Below are positions 1-10,530 of a DNA stretch of 64,000 nucleotides, piece by piece. The translations under genes were made by a program, and so were the position numbers. The notes under the pieces were generated by a model that saw only the letters and a program-made list of their open reading frames with translations, did no database searches and was not told where the DNA came from. Location of the stretch: contig CP087206.1 of assembly GCA_020912385.1 (NCBI GenBank), positions 2,604,001 to 2,668,000 of the forward strand, in the 5' to 3' direction. The stretch is from Neofusicoccum parvum. Its lineage: Eukaryota > Ascomycota > Dothideomycetes > Botryosphaeriales > Botryosphaeriaceae. Each line of letters begins with the position of its first letter. Position 1 is the first letter of the stretch.

Positions 1-598
1 ACGTTGTGCCGCTGCAGCCTACGCGCCATGACAGACGACTCGACAACGTGGATGCCCACCATCAGCGCCAGCACAATCGGCTGCACCTGCGCCGTGAAGG
101 CCGCGAAGCCCGGAGCATGCTTGAGCACGTGGTCGTAGATAAACGACCCGGGCAGTGCATTGGCTCGGCGTGAAACAAGCACGTACGTGAGTGCACAGAC
201 AGCGAAGACGACAGCATGCGCTCCTCGCGGGCGGGTGTACTGTTTGACCGTAATGTCGCTTCGGCCCAGCGCCGCGAGAGCGTCCTTGTCCATCTGGACG
301 AGGCGCTCGCGGGCTTCACGCCACGACTGCATAGGGGGTTCCAGCGGCACCGTGTACTTCTTGCCCGCGGCATCGACGCTCATGGAGCCCAGGTTCATGT
401 CTACCAGCCGCGCCTTGCGGGCAGCGAGCGCGGAGACCTTGCAATAGTGCTCGACATAACGGACAATCTGAGTCATCAGCTCGAGCAGGCGGCAGTGGGG
501 TAGGGTGCGGCGACGCCTACCGAGTCCTGGTGGTCAGCGTTCATGTGCGAGATGATGCGCTGCTTGGCGGCAGCCTCCTGAGCGGCAGGGTCGGCCAT
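1..598 (-). CDS. DUF2470 integral membrane protein (3' part missing)
   Basis: Two exons are visible: 598-521, then 467 down to the window edge; the 53-nt intron (520-468) runs GTAGGC...CTCAG. The protein starts MADPAAQ and enters a DUF2470 domain with the hallmark MNADHQDS, continuing across the splice as IVRYVEHYC. Two hydrophobic segments follow (around HAVVFAVCALTYVLVS and QVQPIVLALMVGIHVVESS), the second resembling the membrane region often paired with DUF2470 in fungi. DUF2470 resembles a domain of haem-binding or pyridoxamine-oxidase-like proteins, but the function of these fungal membrane forms is not established. The gene runs off the left edge, so the C-terminus is unknown. The start is the only in-frame Met before the domain. 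Family call confident, function unknown. Confidence 0.85.
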
Positions 599-1499
599 GG
601 TGCGGGCTGGCGGCTGGCGGCTGGCAGTCAGCGAGTGCGTCTGCAGACACGGTGTGAGGAGCGGGCGAGATGGAGCGGCGCTGCGGCGAGATAGCTACGA
701 TCCATCTCCGGACGCGGCGGACACCGTCTTCCGCCGACCCGCACCCGCCTCCTCGTCCACCGTGTGACAATCGAGACCGCGCCCTCCGCTCTGCGCTCCC
801 CCCGCCGCCGTGTGACCCTCCTAGGCGCACCCCGGCCCGCGCCTGCAGCTTGTGCTGCACCGCGGAAGCGACTAAGCGACTTCACGTTAGCAGCTGAACG
901 ACCGCAACGCAAGCGACCGCACCACCCTCTCGATCCCTCGCGATGCACGGCGCAAGCCACGACGACCTTCTCGGGCGCCGGTTGCTTTCCGAAACAACGG
1001 CCCCCCGGTCGCCTCCGCCCGTTACAGCCAACTAAATGCAGCCTGCCGCCGGATTAAATCATAGACGGCCGAACGGCCGTGATGATGACGACTGAATGGC
1101 GAAACTTGGCAACGAGCACGGGCTCCCGCAGGTTTTGGGAGGGAATCCGGGACGCTGCGATCGAGACCCACTGCCAGACCTGGCAGGGCTGGCGGGGTTC
1201 CGTTCATGGTTGTGTCTGACCAGCCGCCGTTCTGCCCGCACTTCGTCGCCTAGGCGCCATGTTGCGTCAGAGGCAGCTCTAGGCGACCAGGGTCTTGCGC
1301 GGAAGCTCTTGCAAACCTGCTAATGTACGAGTACGCTCATCTTTTCTCCCTCCCAATTCCGCCCCAATCCTCTTGCGCCTCATCCCTCAACTCTGTCTCC
1401 CAACCTTTCGACCATCTCTTCTGCAAGAACATCTTTTGCGCATTTCTTGTACATACGCCTCTCATCACACCTCGCGCATTGAACCACTAGACTTCGACT
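599..1499. promoter_or_regulatory. Divergent intergenic region
   Basis: About 0.9 kb separates two divergently transcribed genes and should hold both promoters. Open frames here are GC-rich chance frames with no recognisable protein. A short inverted repeat, ACGGCCG-AA-CGGCCGT, lies at 1065-1080; CGG/CCG half sites of this kind suit Zn2Cys6 regulators, but this is only a suggestion. The stretch just before 1500 is pyrimidine-rich, as is common upstream of fungal starts. Confidence 0.4.
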
Positions 1500-2171
1500 A
1501 TGGCGGACAAGACTCAAGAAGAGCAGCAGGCCTCTGCCGGTGCTGAGGCCCAGGGCAATGCCTCTGCCAGCGGCGGCATTGGCGCGCAGGGCTCCAGCAA
1601 GAAGACCACCGAAAAGAAGGCACCAAAGAAGCTCGGCCAGAAGAAGCAACCCGAGCCTCAGCAACAACCAACGCCAGAGGAGTCGCCAGAGTCTGATGCG
1701 GAAATGGACGACGTTGAAGACGAGCCTGAGCCCGAGCCTGAACCGCGCAACAAGTCCAGGCGTCGCCAGTCTCGTGGTCGCGGTCGCAAGAACATCCCTG
1801 ACAGCGACACCGAATCGGTAGCCCGCTCCGATGTCTCAGCGACTGGCGGACGTCGCAACCGTCAGCGACAGAGGCAGAAGACCAAGCAGCAAGGCGGCGG
1901 CGGCCCTCTCGAGGGCATCACCGAGAATGTGCCCGGCGGCGAGGTTCTCGGCGGCGCTACCGACTTGGTTCAGAACACAGCCGGCAACGCCGTCAATCAA
2001 GTCGGAAACACTGCCGGCAAGGCGCTCGGCGGACTGACTGGCGGCGGCAACAAGGAGGAGGACGAGGACAGCAAGGGCGAGCAGCTCCGGCTCCGCCTCG
2101 AGCTCAACTTGGACATCGAGGTGCAGCTCAAGGCAAAGATTCATGGTGACCTGACACTGGGTCTTCTGTAA
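1500..2171 (+). CDS. Disordered charged protein with conserved C-terminal amphipathic motif (paralogue 1)
   Basis: Single-exon gene of 223 residues starting MADKTQEEQQ. Residues 1-130 are low complexity: Ala/Gly/Gln-rich, then Lys-rich, an acidic patch with EPEP repeats, and Arg-rich RRRQSRGRGRK. Residues ~135-185 form a Gly/Ala/Asn/Val-rich stretch with recurring GNAVNQVGN-like units, reminiscent of hydrophilin/LEA-type proteins. The last ~28 residues form a regular alternating pattern ending GDLTLGLL that recurs at the C-terminus of the next gene downstream (2980-3528). I recognise this tail as a type seen at the ends of fungal proteins of unknown function but cannot name the family. The basic Arg-rich tract could bind nucleic acid or direct nuclear import (inference). 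Confidence 0.8.
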   Translation: MADKTQEEQQASAGAEAQGNASASGGIGAQGSSKKTTEKKAPKKLGQKKQPEPQQQPTPEESPESDAEMDDVEDEPEPEPEPRNKSRRRQSRGRGRKNIPDSDTESVARSDVSATGGRRNRQRQRQKTKQQGGGGPLEGITENVPGGEVLGGATDLVQNTAGNAVNQVGNTAGKALGGLTGGGNKEEDEDSKGEQLRLRLELNLDIEVQLKAKIHGDLTLGLL

Positions 2172-2979
2172 GTCCACACAAGTCACACGCGCAGATCAGC
2201 GACAGGCAGCTGACGAAAGAGCAGTAACTAAGCGCATGGGTTTTGTTTCACGGCACGGATCGGATCGACTTAATTCACGAATTATGTTGGACATGGATGT
2301 ATGCAGCGGCGCATGGGACTTGAATTCTTTTAGTGTAATGGCTTTGATATCTGTGTGCGAACTAGAAAAGCAATCTGCAACTACTCGTGTGCGTTCCACG
2401 ATGCATGTGTGAGATGAGAGTCGACCGGTCACCCGCGGTGAGCTCTGATTTAGGTTGGCCCGATAGGCTGTCTCCGCCGCGCACAACGGCAGGTTGCGTA
2501 ACTCTTGGCGGGGCGATGCTAGTTTCCGGGCAGGCCTGTCAGCGGCTTCGATCATCGCGAGGTGGCTTTTCCGTAGCGGCCATCATGTCCGCTTTTCGCG
2601 CCCGCCAACGCGCGTGTTGCCTGACTCCGCAACCCTGCGACGCGCGCTCCCCCGAGCCGCCGTTGACGTCAGTCGCCTCACGCACCCCTGCCCGCCTTTG
2701 CGCAATGCTCTGGGATGTACATGCTGCCAGCCATGCTCAATCAGGATTTGGCCTGGCTGTAAGCTGCCGATTACCTGCTCTAGGCCCTGCGCCTTGCCAA
2801 CGTCTTTGCTAGTGCTTTGGACATCTCTCAGCTCTCTCCTCCCACCCCTCCTTACTCTCACCCTCTGTACCCCGCGAAATCCTCCGACAAAACAACCCTC
2901 AATCAACCCATCTGTCCGCCTCCGTCACCTGTACATACTCTATTCACCCCGCCGAATCCTCCCATCTTCGTCCGCCACC
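2172..2979. promoter_or_regulatory. Intergenic region between the tandem motif genes
   Basis: About 0.8 kb of 3' flank of the upstream gene and promoter of the downstream one. From about 2825 to the start at 2980 it is strongly C/T-rich, typical of a fungal 5' leader. Longer open frames entering the downstream gene from 2494 look like non-coding leader in chance frame, because conservation-like composition begins only at the ATG at 2980. Confidence 0.4.
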
Positions 2980-3528
2980 ATGTCCGACTCCGAGGGCGAC
3001 GCGCAAACCGCCATGGCGAAGAGGAACCAGGCCACCATGCAGAAGAAGAACGACGAGGTGCCCTCCTACCGCACGACCATGCAGCAGGAGAAGGCGAAGA
3101 ACGCCGCGAAGCAGGAGAAGCGGGAGACGGGCCAGCAAAGCAACCGGTCGCGATCGGCGTCGCGCCGGGCGCGCCGGACGCGCATCCAGAAGATGATGGA
3201 CGAGGGCAAGTACATGAAGACGAACAGCCTGGAGGCGCTGGAGGAGGCCGACGCGAACGGCGAGCTGCAGCAGATGCAGATGTTCGAGCGCATAGGCCCC
3301 GACAGCACCTCCATGGACGGCCCCGTCACCCACGCCCGCGCCATGCGCGGCGAGATCCCCATGCGCGGCACCAACCCCAACCAGCCCTACCAGATGGAGC
3401 CCATGCAGAAGCAGGGCAGCTCGCTCGACGACACCGACGGCCTGAAGCTGAAGCTCGAGGCCAACCTGGAGGTCGAAATCGAGCTCAAGGCGAGCATTCG
3501 CGGCGACCTTACGCTGTCTCTCTTGTAA
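2980..3528 (+). CDS. Charged coiled-coil-type protein with the same C-terminal motif (paralogue 2)
   Basis: Single exon, 182 residues, start MSDSEGD in a consensus-like context (GCCACC before ATG). Although the frame is open upstream, this start fits best: the upstream frame is a pyrimidine-rich leader. Residues 15-75 are rich in Lys, Gln, Glu and Arg (helical, charged), including SRSASRRARRTR; residues 80-110 are again helical (MMDEGKYM..LEALEEADANGELQQ). The C-terminus repeats the tail of the gene at 1500-2171: shared positions include LE-NL, LKA-I and GDLTL-LL. Only the tail is shared; the bodies differ, so the pair are either old tandem duplicates or independent proteins carrying one docking motif. 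Function unknown. Confidence 0.8.
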   Translation: MSDSEGDAQTAMAKRNQATMQKKNDEVPSYRTTMQQEKAKNAAKQEKRETGQQSNRSRSASRRARRTRIQKMMDEGKYMKTNSLEALEEADANGELQQMQMFERIGPDSTSMDGPVTHARAMRGEIPMRGTNPNQPYQMEPMQKQGSSLDDTDGLKLKLEANLEVEIELKASIRGDLTLSLL

Positions 3529-4145
3529 GTCAATGTTCTCCTTCCATCCCTCCCGAGAGTAAAAAAGCGGCCTTTAAAGGGCTGATCGTTTACCCTTCTG
3601 GTTATAGAGAATAATAACCAGTGTGCCATTAGTGCGTGATCACGAAGTTCTGACGACGGATGGTTTGCTCTTCAACGACAGTGAATGAACGGAAAGTTTA
3701 TGAAATTTTATAATGGCCCTCGGCACCTTGCCACGTCTTTTTCCCTGTACAGGGCCGCCTACGAGGAGGGCATTGTATTCGAGCGTTGGGAGTTCATATG
3801 GGCCAATGTCTTTTTTGGGCACGAATGTTGGGTAAAGTTAGAAAATTACAAGTCACCGACTCTTTCATGCTCCCTTCCCGATGGCATTATATGAATTTTC
3901 TCATATCGATTTTCGGTGCTATAGCTCCCCCGGTCAGGAATATCCCCTCCAATTCCTTCCCGATGAACCTTGTTTGAAGAGATCGTTAAGTCTTTCCATC
4001 GCTCCGTCCATCCTTGCTGTTTGCCGTGGGTCGCACAGATACTCAAAGTGGTGGCCGCCTGAGACACCGCAGATTGGTACCCCCGAGCATGCATACGCAT
4101 TGTAAGGCTCCATCGCCCCTTACTGGCCCCGGTCTTGAAATACCT
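3529..4145. other. Convergent 3' region, no gene seen
   Basis: About 0.6 kb between the 3' ends of a plus-strand and a minus-strand gene. It is A/T-richer than its surroundings, as expected of terminator/3'-UTR sequence. I found no supported gene or repeat. Confidence 0.4.
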
Positions 4146-4729
4146 CTACCGACGAGTGCCTCCTTCGGCTTTCACGCCACCCGCCCCATCGCCTTGGTGG
4201 GCTTGCGCGCCTACCTCGGAATCCTCGCGTGGCACCGCTGACTGGATTGCCGCACCGCCAGCCCAAGCCACACTAAGGAGCCACTGCCGGGTCTGCTCAT
4301 CGACTACTGCGTTGTTGGCGTTGAGGTAGGGCCGCACTTCGTGTTCAAACTGCGCGCGCCAAGCGTAGGTGCCAGGAAGCGGCGAGTAGTACGGACTGAA
4401 GTAGAGTTGAGGCGGTCCGCGGACATTGATGCGGTAGTTCTGTGACGTGTGGTAGGTCTGCGGGTGGCAGTTGTGCTGCGGGCGGTAGTAATGCTGCGGC
4501 GGGTGGTAGTAGTGCTGAACGGCGGAGGTGACGACGGGCGGCTGAGCAGGCTGTTGGGTTTGAGGCACGGGAGGCTGTAGCTGGAAGACGGTGGTGGTGT
4601 AGTCGGGGCGCGGAGCCAGCTTTCGCGGGGTCTTCCCTGATAGCAATGTGCTGGGTAGGTTAATACTGAATGTGGGCGCTGCGGAGTTGTTTGCTTACGG
4701 TTGTCCGGCTTGAGCTTTGGCGGAGTCAT
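4146..4729 (-). CDS. Unknown Pro/Gln/His/Tyr-rich protein
   Basis: Two exons: 4729-4699 and 4636-4146. The 62-nt intron has GTAAGC at the donor, a TTAACC branch-like site and TATCAG at the acceptor, and its removal keeps one frame of 173 residues starting MTPPKLKPDNRK. Residues ~30-90 are dominated by Pro, Gln, His and Tyr with repeated QHYYxPQH-like units; residues ~95-140 look more ordered (YAWRAQFEHEVRPYL, then a WLLSVAWAGG segment). I do not recognise a family. The last ~25 residues are low complexity, so the 3' end could involve another splice. The clean splice signals argue for a real gene. Confidence 0.6.
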
Positions 4730-5156
4730 ATCGTTGATAATGCGATCATCAAGTCATGGGAGATGGGTGCGGAGGTTGATTGACACAAGGAGCCCACGGA
4801 GCGCGTAGGACGAGGGTGATATAGCTACGTAGAAGGCAGCTGCGCGCTACGCGAGACAGAGCAGGCTAACCAAATTTGGACTGTGGTCAGTGTCTGCGCG
4901 TTCTCCGCGCCCATCAGTGCTGGTTGCTTTGAGTACGAGGTCAATTCTGAAAGTATTGCAACAAACTGACATGAGTAGTTGAATCATTCATCCAGAGGAT
5001 CTTGGGATTTATTTCACTGCATAATTCTGTTCGGGCGAATAATTCAGTTGCCCATAAAGGTGTGTGCGTGTTGTAACGCTCTCCGATCCGACCTCGTAAG
5101 AACAGTTGAGAAAGACCTTCATGCTTGCTTAATTGAATGAATTTTCAGAAAGGCCA
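4730..5156. promoter_or_regulatory. Upstream region of the 4.7-kb gene / 3' flank of the cyclin
   Basis: About 0.43 kb between two minus-strand genes, with no open frame of note. It should carry the promoter of the P/Q-rich gene and the terminator of the cyclin gene; the part from 4970 to 5150 is A/T-rich. Confidence 0.35.
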
Positions 5157-6107
5157 TCAAATTTTATCCAATGCCGACACCGCTTCCTCGAAGTCCTCCA
5201 TATCTATTGTCCGGCTAATCTTTTCTCTCAACCAGGTCTTGGCGTTGACGCCGGGAAGTAGGCCACGGTCACGCAGGGCGGTATAGACGCACGCGGCGGC
5301 GAGGCTTCTCGCTGGAAAGTAGTTCGAAAGTTGGTAGTCCTTGCACCTACCGAGAGTCAGTAGACAACTTCATCTTCGCATTAACAAGACCTACGCAGCC
5401 ATTGCCTTTGTCTTGCAGTCTTTTGCGATTCCCGTCTCCATAACGTCGATGATTCTGTTGCCCTCCTTGTACTCCTTGCTCCGAGCATCGAGTTCGTCTG
5501 CTGCATCCAAAGAGCTATCACCTACGCCAAAGTCACACATGGCTCCAATCATGTAGCCGGAGATGAAATCGAACGGGGTCGACACACGCAGTTCGAATCT
5601 TAAAACACGTAGCAAGATGAGCTCAGTCCGGACAAAGGCAGAGCGGAGTGCGTCATAGGTCGGGGATGGGCATATTAGGGGCGTAGTTGCGGGCTTTCCC
5701 ATGTGCATCAACCGCCAGGCAGGAAGAAGGAACTCCCGTACTCGACGCGGTGCTTCTGTTGCTTTAGCTCCGAGGGAGAGGCACGCAAGAAGAAGCATCT
5801 ACTCCTGTCAGCCAGTGCAGCGAGCATGTCAATACAGAGAAAGTGAAAACGCACATGTTCATTCAGATCAGGCAGATTGTCTTGTTTGCGACGGAATTTG
5901 CGGTACCTATTCAGGTAGACAAACGAAATGCCGAGACACTCTTCCGGACTTTGGAGACGTTAGTGGAGTCACGACAGTGAGGTTGGCGTTGAGAAGGATA
6001 TGATTGGGAGCGGGAACCTGTGAAACTCACAGCCGTAAGATGTCGGCTAAGGTTGTTGCAAGAGATATAGCATCCATGGGTTGGTGAGGATGGACAGCCT
6101 CGTCCAT
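5157..6107 (-). CDS. Cyclin (cyclin-Q/FAM58-like), CDK partner
   Basis: Four exons (6107-6031, 5948-5855, 5798-5395, 5346-5157) with introns of 82, 56 and 48 nt total 765 nt, 254 residues. The first cyclin fold runs from LATTLADILRL through ECLGISFVYLNRYRKF and, across a splice, LNEHMLLLACLSLGAKATE; the last phrase is the typical helix-3 cyclin-box signature. The second fold contains ELILLRVLRFELRVSTPFDFI and, near the end, NYFPARSLAAACVYTALR. The architecture resembles cyclin Q/cyclin L-type transcriptional cyclins rather than B-type. The N-terminus is uncertain: the frame is closed by TGA upstream of Met at 6107, but a possible donor (GTGAGG) further upstream could add an exon. Expected role: activating subunit of a CDK10/transcription-type kinase (family inference). 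Confidence 0.8.
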
Positions 6108-6566
6108 GCGCTCCTCCTCTTTGCAAGTTCGGTGTTGAGATTTTCCTAGACCTCACGGCAATGGGCTTTTGGAACAATTGATAGAGGCTTCGAGCCCACC
6201 AAGGCGCATGATGACTGGTGCACGAACGGAAGCGTAGGCAAGGGTGTGCCGAGTAGTTTCGAAGAGTTGCGCGTTAAGTGGTGGCCGGAGTTGTGCGGAG
6301 AATCGGAGATAAAGGGTCGTTTAGTAAGCTACGCTTTCCCTTATCGGGACAGTCGGGTCGCCCGTGCTTTCCCTTCGCCGCTGCTGCCTTCCTCCGCATC
6401 TCACTCACTCACAACAGACGCGTGCTGCATGCTGTCTGCCGAGGACGACGACAAAATAATATGAGCCTTGTCATTGTATCTTTGCCCAACGGTTGCACTC
6501 GGTGGATGACGTGCAGCACCCGAGGTCCCACGGGCAAATCACACCCCCCTCAACAACGGACTGTCG
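6108..6566. promoter_or_regulatory. Divergent promoter region, cyclin / SNF2 helicase
   Basis: About 0.46 kb between two divergent starts. It may include an extra upstream exon of the cyclin. I saw no repeat or other gene. Confidence 0.4.
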
Positions 6567-9500
6567 ATGTTGGAAATGGCTGAGCATCATCGCCCGGACA
6601 TCATGGACTCAATCAATGTTCTTGAGGAAGATGTGTTCTCTGCGCCATCAAAGCAGACTTCATCGGCTTCTACTCCTACCACATCGATTTCAGCTCCACC
6701 CACCTTACTTGCCAGTTCCATGAAGGCTATCGATGAGGACTCCATCTTCGCGGATTTTAGAAATTACATCCCTCTCGGATGCATTGTAACGGAGCCTCAT
6801 TCTGGATCTCTTCGAAATTCCGGATATTGGATCGAATTGGACGCTTCACAACTGTCAGCCCACACTGGCCTTGACGATCATCTGAAGGTGTCTATTGGCG
6901 TATTGCTGGACGCGAGATGGATTCGTGCTCAATGGAAGGCATCCTCCGGAATAATAAGAATCTATGTACTTCCTCACGATATTGGTCGTCGCTTCGTGGA
7001 CCGCAGCGCCAGAAAGGTCCGGGCCGCTCTTGAGCGCATTGTCCAAACAGTGCTTGTCTCCGCGGATCTTTGGGATGGCAGGATATCCAACAGGACTCCA
7101 ACTCATCACGCCACTTTTGATCCCTGGGGCACGGCTGAGGATTCTTCGCTGTTCTATCTGTTCAACACCCTGCCTTCTCCGTCTCCGGACCCTGAGAAAG
7201 TTCAAGACCCATACGCAAGAGCGGCCATGCAAGATCTACTGGATGTGAATGTCCCTGGGCTAAATGCAAGGCTATATCCGTTTCAAGCGAGATCTGCCGC
7301 TCTTATGCTCCAGAGGGAAGCCTCCCAGGAACTCTTTCTTGATCCACGTCTTGAAATCCGAAAAGCGCCAAATGGACAGGAGTTCTATTACTGTCCCCGA
7401 GATGTCGAGTTTCTCCAAACCCCTCGCTGGTACGAGAGTAACCGTTCTGGAATTCTTGCAGAAGGCATGGGCAGAGGCAAAACCATTATCGCAATCAGCC
7501 TGATACTGGCCACAAAGCATCATCTTCCCAGAATACCCCCGGAATACCAGACAGGACATCCAGTGCGGCCGAAAGTAGGCACACTGTTGCAGATGGCCGC
7601 AGCAGCCACTGGAAGGCACTCGGTCCCGTGGAAAGCTTACATGGCTCTTCACGAAGAGGAAACGGGGGAAGAATTGACCGAGTGCATCAAGGAACTCACT
7701 TACAATCCCCCGCGCTATGAAATACCTGCACAGCCGGTCCGTTTCAATAGGAATACAACCGTCCCACCTCCACGGAAGATGACCATGTGTAGTGGAACAA
7801 TCGTGGTCGTTCCTCGGAACCTACTCCATCAATGGCAGTCAGAGCTGCATAAGCATGTGGAGGAGGGCCGTCTGAAGGTTCTTGTCATGGATAATCCTCG
7901 AACATGGCTTCCACCAGCACCGGAATTGATCACTTACGATATCATCTTGTTCAGCCGCAGCCGATTCGAGCTGGAGATTCGAGATGGTTCAGACGAGAAA
8001 GGACGCCGGCCAAGTCACAGCCTCCCACTAGCGTGTCGCTGTCCATACATTGGCGCAACAACAACGCGCGATTGCACCTGCGTGAGGACCGACGATCTGT
8101 ACGTTTCACCGCTGAAAAACTTGCATTGGTTGAGGATCATGATCGACGAAGGGCACAATTTCTCATCTCCGAGTTCCAACGCCGTGCTTGTTGCACAGAA
8201 GTTGGTCCAGGCTGAGCGGCGTTGGGTAATCTCCGGTACTCCCGCCAAAGACGATCTTCTTGGAGTGGAGGTAGATCTTGCCTTCAACGAATCACCAAGT
8301 ATGGGTGTCGAGAATGATGCGCAAGCATTGCGAGACAAGGTCCTGGAGCAACGAAAGCGATTTGATGGCGAAGGTTCAAGTGGTGCAGGTGCCACAAAAA
8401 GCCTTGGGCAGTTGGCAACTCATTTCCTTCAGGTGAAGCCGTGGGCAGAAGTAGACTACGAAAAACGGGCAGATTGGCTGGATCACGTCTACAGAAACGA
8501 GGACAAGGACTTCAAGCGCCGCACATACGACGCCTTCTCCCAGTGCATGAAGAAGAGTCTTCAGCAGCTCATTATCAAGACACAGCCCTTCGATGTGGAA
8601 AGGGACCTAGTGTTACCACCCCTCACTCACAGGGTCGTTCGGCTGGAGCCGAGTTTCTACGACAAATTATCCGCGAATCTCTTCGTTCTTGTCTTGACAG
8701 CCAACGCGATAACCTCGGAGAGGACAGATATCGATTATCTGTTTCATCCTCGGAGTCAACAAGCCCGCAATCAGCTGATCACGAACCTTCGCCAGAGCAA
8801 CCTCTTTTGGACGGGTTTCAGCGAAACTGACGTTGGAAATGCCATCGAGCATGGGTGCAAATACCTTGTCAAAGAGAATGCGCAGTGCTCAGACGAAGAT
8901 CGTAGGCTTTTGACAGAGTGCATCAATTTTGCCGAGAGCTTTGTGCTTGCTTCACAGAACTGGAAAGCAATGAGTGCGACACACGAAGTTGGGCTTTTTG
9001 TGGAATCCTGGCCTGAAATCTCATCACACGCCTGGGCCCTTGGAAAGGAACATCCAGAGCTTTACGGAATTACACAGTTGCTACAGGCCCAAGCATACGT
9101 CAATGAGAGACTGGCCTCTGATCCGATGGAAGGATTCGAGGCTGCTGGGGTTGCGGCTATTGACGAAGCGTATTCGGCAGAGGTTAATGTGACGAAGTCC
9201 GACGCCAACGATCAACAAGAAATGAAGATGGGACTTCCCTCTTCCAGCGTGAAAGTGGAAGTGAATGTGTCTAAACTTCACGCTCCACCCAAAAGGAACA
9301 TTCCAACGCCGAAGAAGGACGTCAAGAAAGGTTTAGCAAAGGGATCAACGAATGCGACCGGCCCTGCAAGAGAGAACTCAAAGTGGGCCTCCACCCCAAA
9401 TCTGTCTAGGTAATGCGAGCTAAATATATTGTAGGAAAGCAAAAGCCGGAGAGACTATACCGGCTGAGACACCACGGAAACGCGCAAGAGATAGTGGCAC

Positions 9501-10281
9501 TGAGCTTGTCGGCGACTCACCTCTGCGGAATACGCAGATCATTGGCACCGTCTCCGCTAAGCTGAGTTATCTCCTCGGGCAAGTCATGGCCTACTACAGA
9601 GATGAGAAAATTCTCATATTCTATGATGGAGACAACGCAGCCTATTACATTGCTCAGTGTCTCGACCTACTCGGTGTCCCTCACGAAATTTATTCGAAAG
9701 GCATTTCGAACGAGCTTCGGTCTCGATACATTGTCAACTTCGACAAGGATCCAACACTCAGAGTCTTGCTCATGGACGTGCGCCTGGGTGCCTTGGGACT
9801 CAACGTCAATCAAGCATCACGGGTCTACTTTATCAACCCTGTCTGTCGTCCAAGTATCGAGGCCCAAGCTGTGAAGCGTGCCCATCGTATTGGCCAAACC
9901 AAACCGGTCTACGTGGAAACACTTATTCTTACTGGAACCATCGAAGAAGCCATGTTCGAACGATCGAAGGCCATGACAAGGAACGAACACATGGAGGCAA
10001 AGACGCTAGAGGATGACCAAAAGATTACGGACATCATCAAGAATGCACGACTTCTGCCGGTGGATCCGGAGGAGGCGGCTGGAGAGCGCCAAATGGCGCC
10101 GCTGAAAAAACCAGAGCAACTGTTTGGTAGGCCAGGGAGAGGAGCGCTGCGGAGACCAGGAGGCGGACACTCACCTTCATCTCCGAAGCGGCGTAAGAAG
10201 AACCTAAAGACTCCGTTGAAGGAAGAGAGGGTGCGGACGATTGTAAACCACCGCTGCAGAGGCCACTTGGGCAGAGCGTAG
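6567..10281 (+). CDS. SNF2-family helicase, Rad5/Rad16-like without RING
   Basis: Exon 1 is 6567-9409 and exon 2 9435-10281; joined they read 1229 residues without a break. The ATPase lobe has a Walker A of the form AEGMGRGKT (around residues 298-306) in place of the usual DEMGLGKT, a Walker B of DEGH (527-530) in place of DEAH, and motif III as VISGTPAKD. The second lobe holds GALGLNVNQASRVYFINP (motif V) and QAVKRAHRIGQTKPV (motif VI), so both RecA lobes are present. No RING finger lies between the lobes, unlike Rad5/Rad16. The linker and tail are Lys/Arg-rich, suggesting DNA binding. The connecting intron is only 25 nt, so the junction may be wrong. Role: ATP-dependent chromatin/DNA remodelling in the nucleus (family inference). 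MAEHHRP or MDSINV slightly downstream are alternative starts. Confidence 0.85.
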
Positions 10282-10530
10282 TATGAGCAGACGTGCTATT
10301 TCAGGCGTAGCTAACGTGCTCGCTCTGTCTCACGGGCTTCTCACTAAGAATCACACCGGAAGTTTCCTCCTGGACGGAATATGGGTGTTATGTTTTAGCA
10401 TCTCAATATCTCAATTTATAGGGCTGGAGTTGAACTATTATGTTGGATACATCATTCGCACACGAACGAAGCGTCTTTATCAAGATAAATAATTCGTTCA
10501 TTGTGCGTAACCACTGCCTCGGAGCAAGCT

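Noticed and set aside
9410..9434. Reading the SNF2 gene as two separate genes
   Set aside because: The second part starts in mid-helicase lobe and the two lobes are both needed; a single spliced gene is simpler despite the very short intron.
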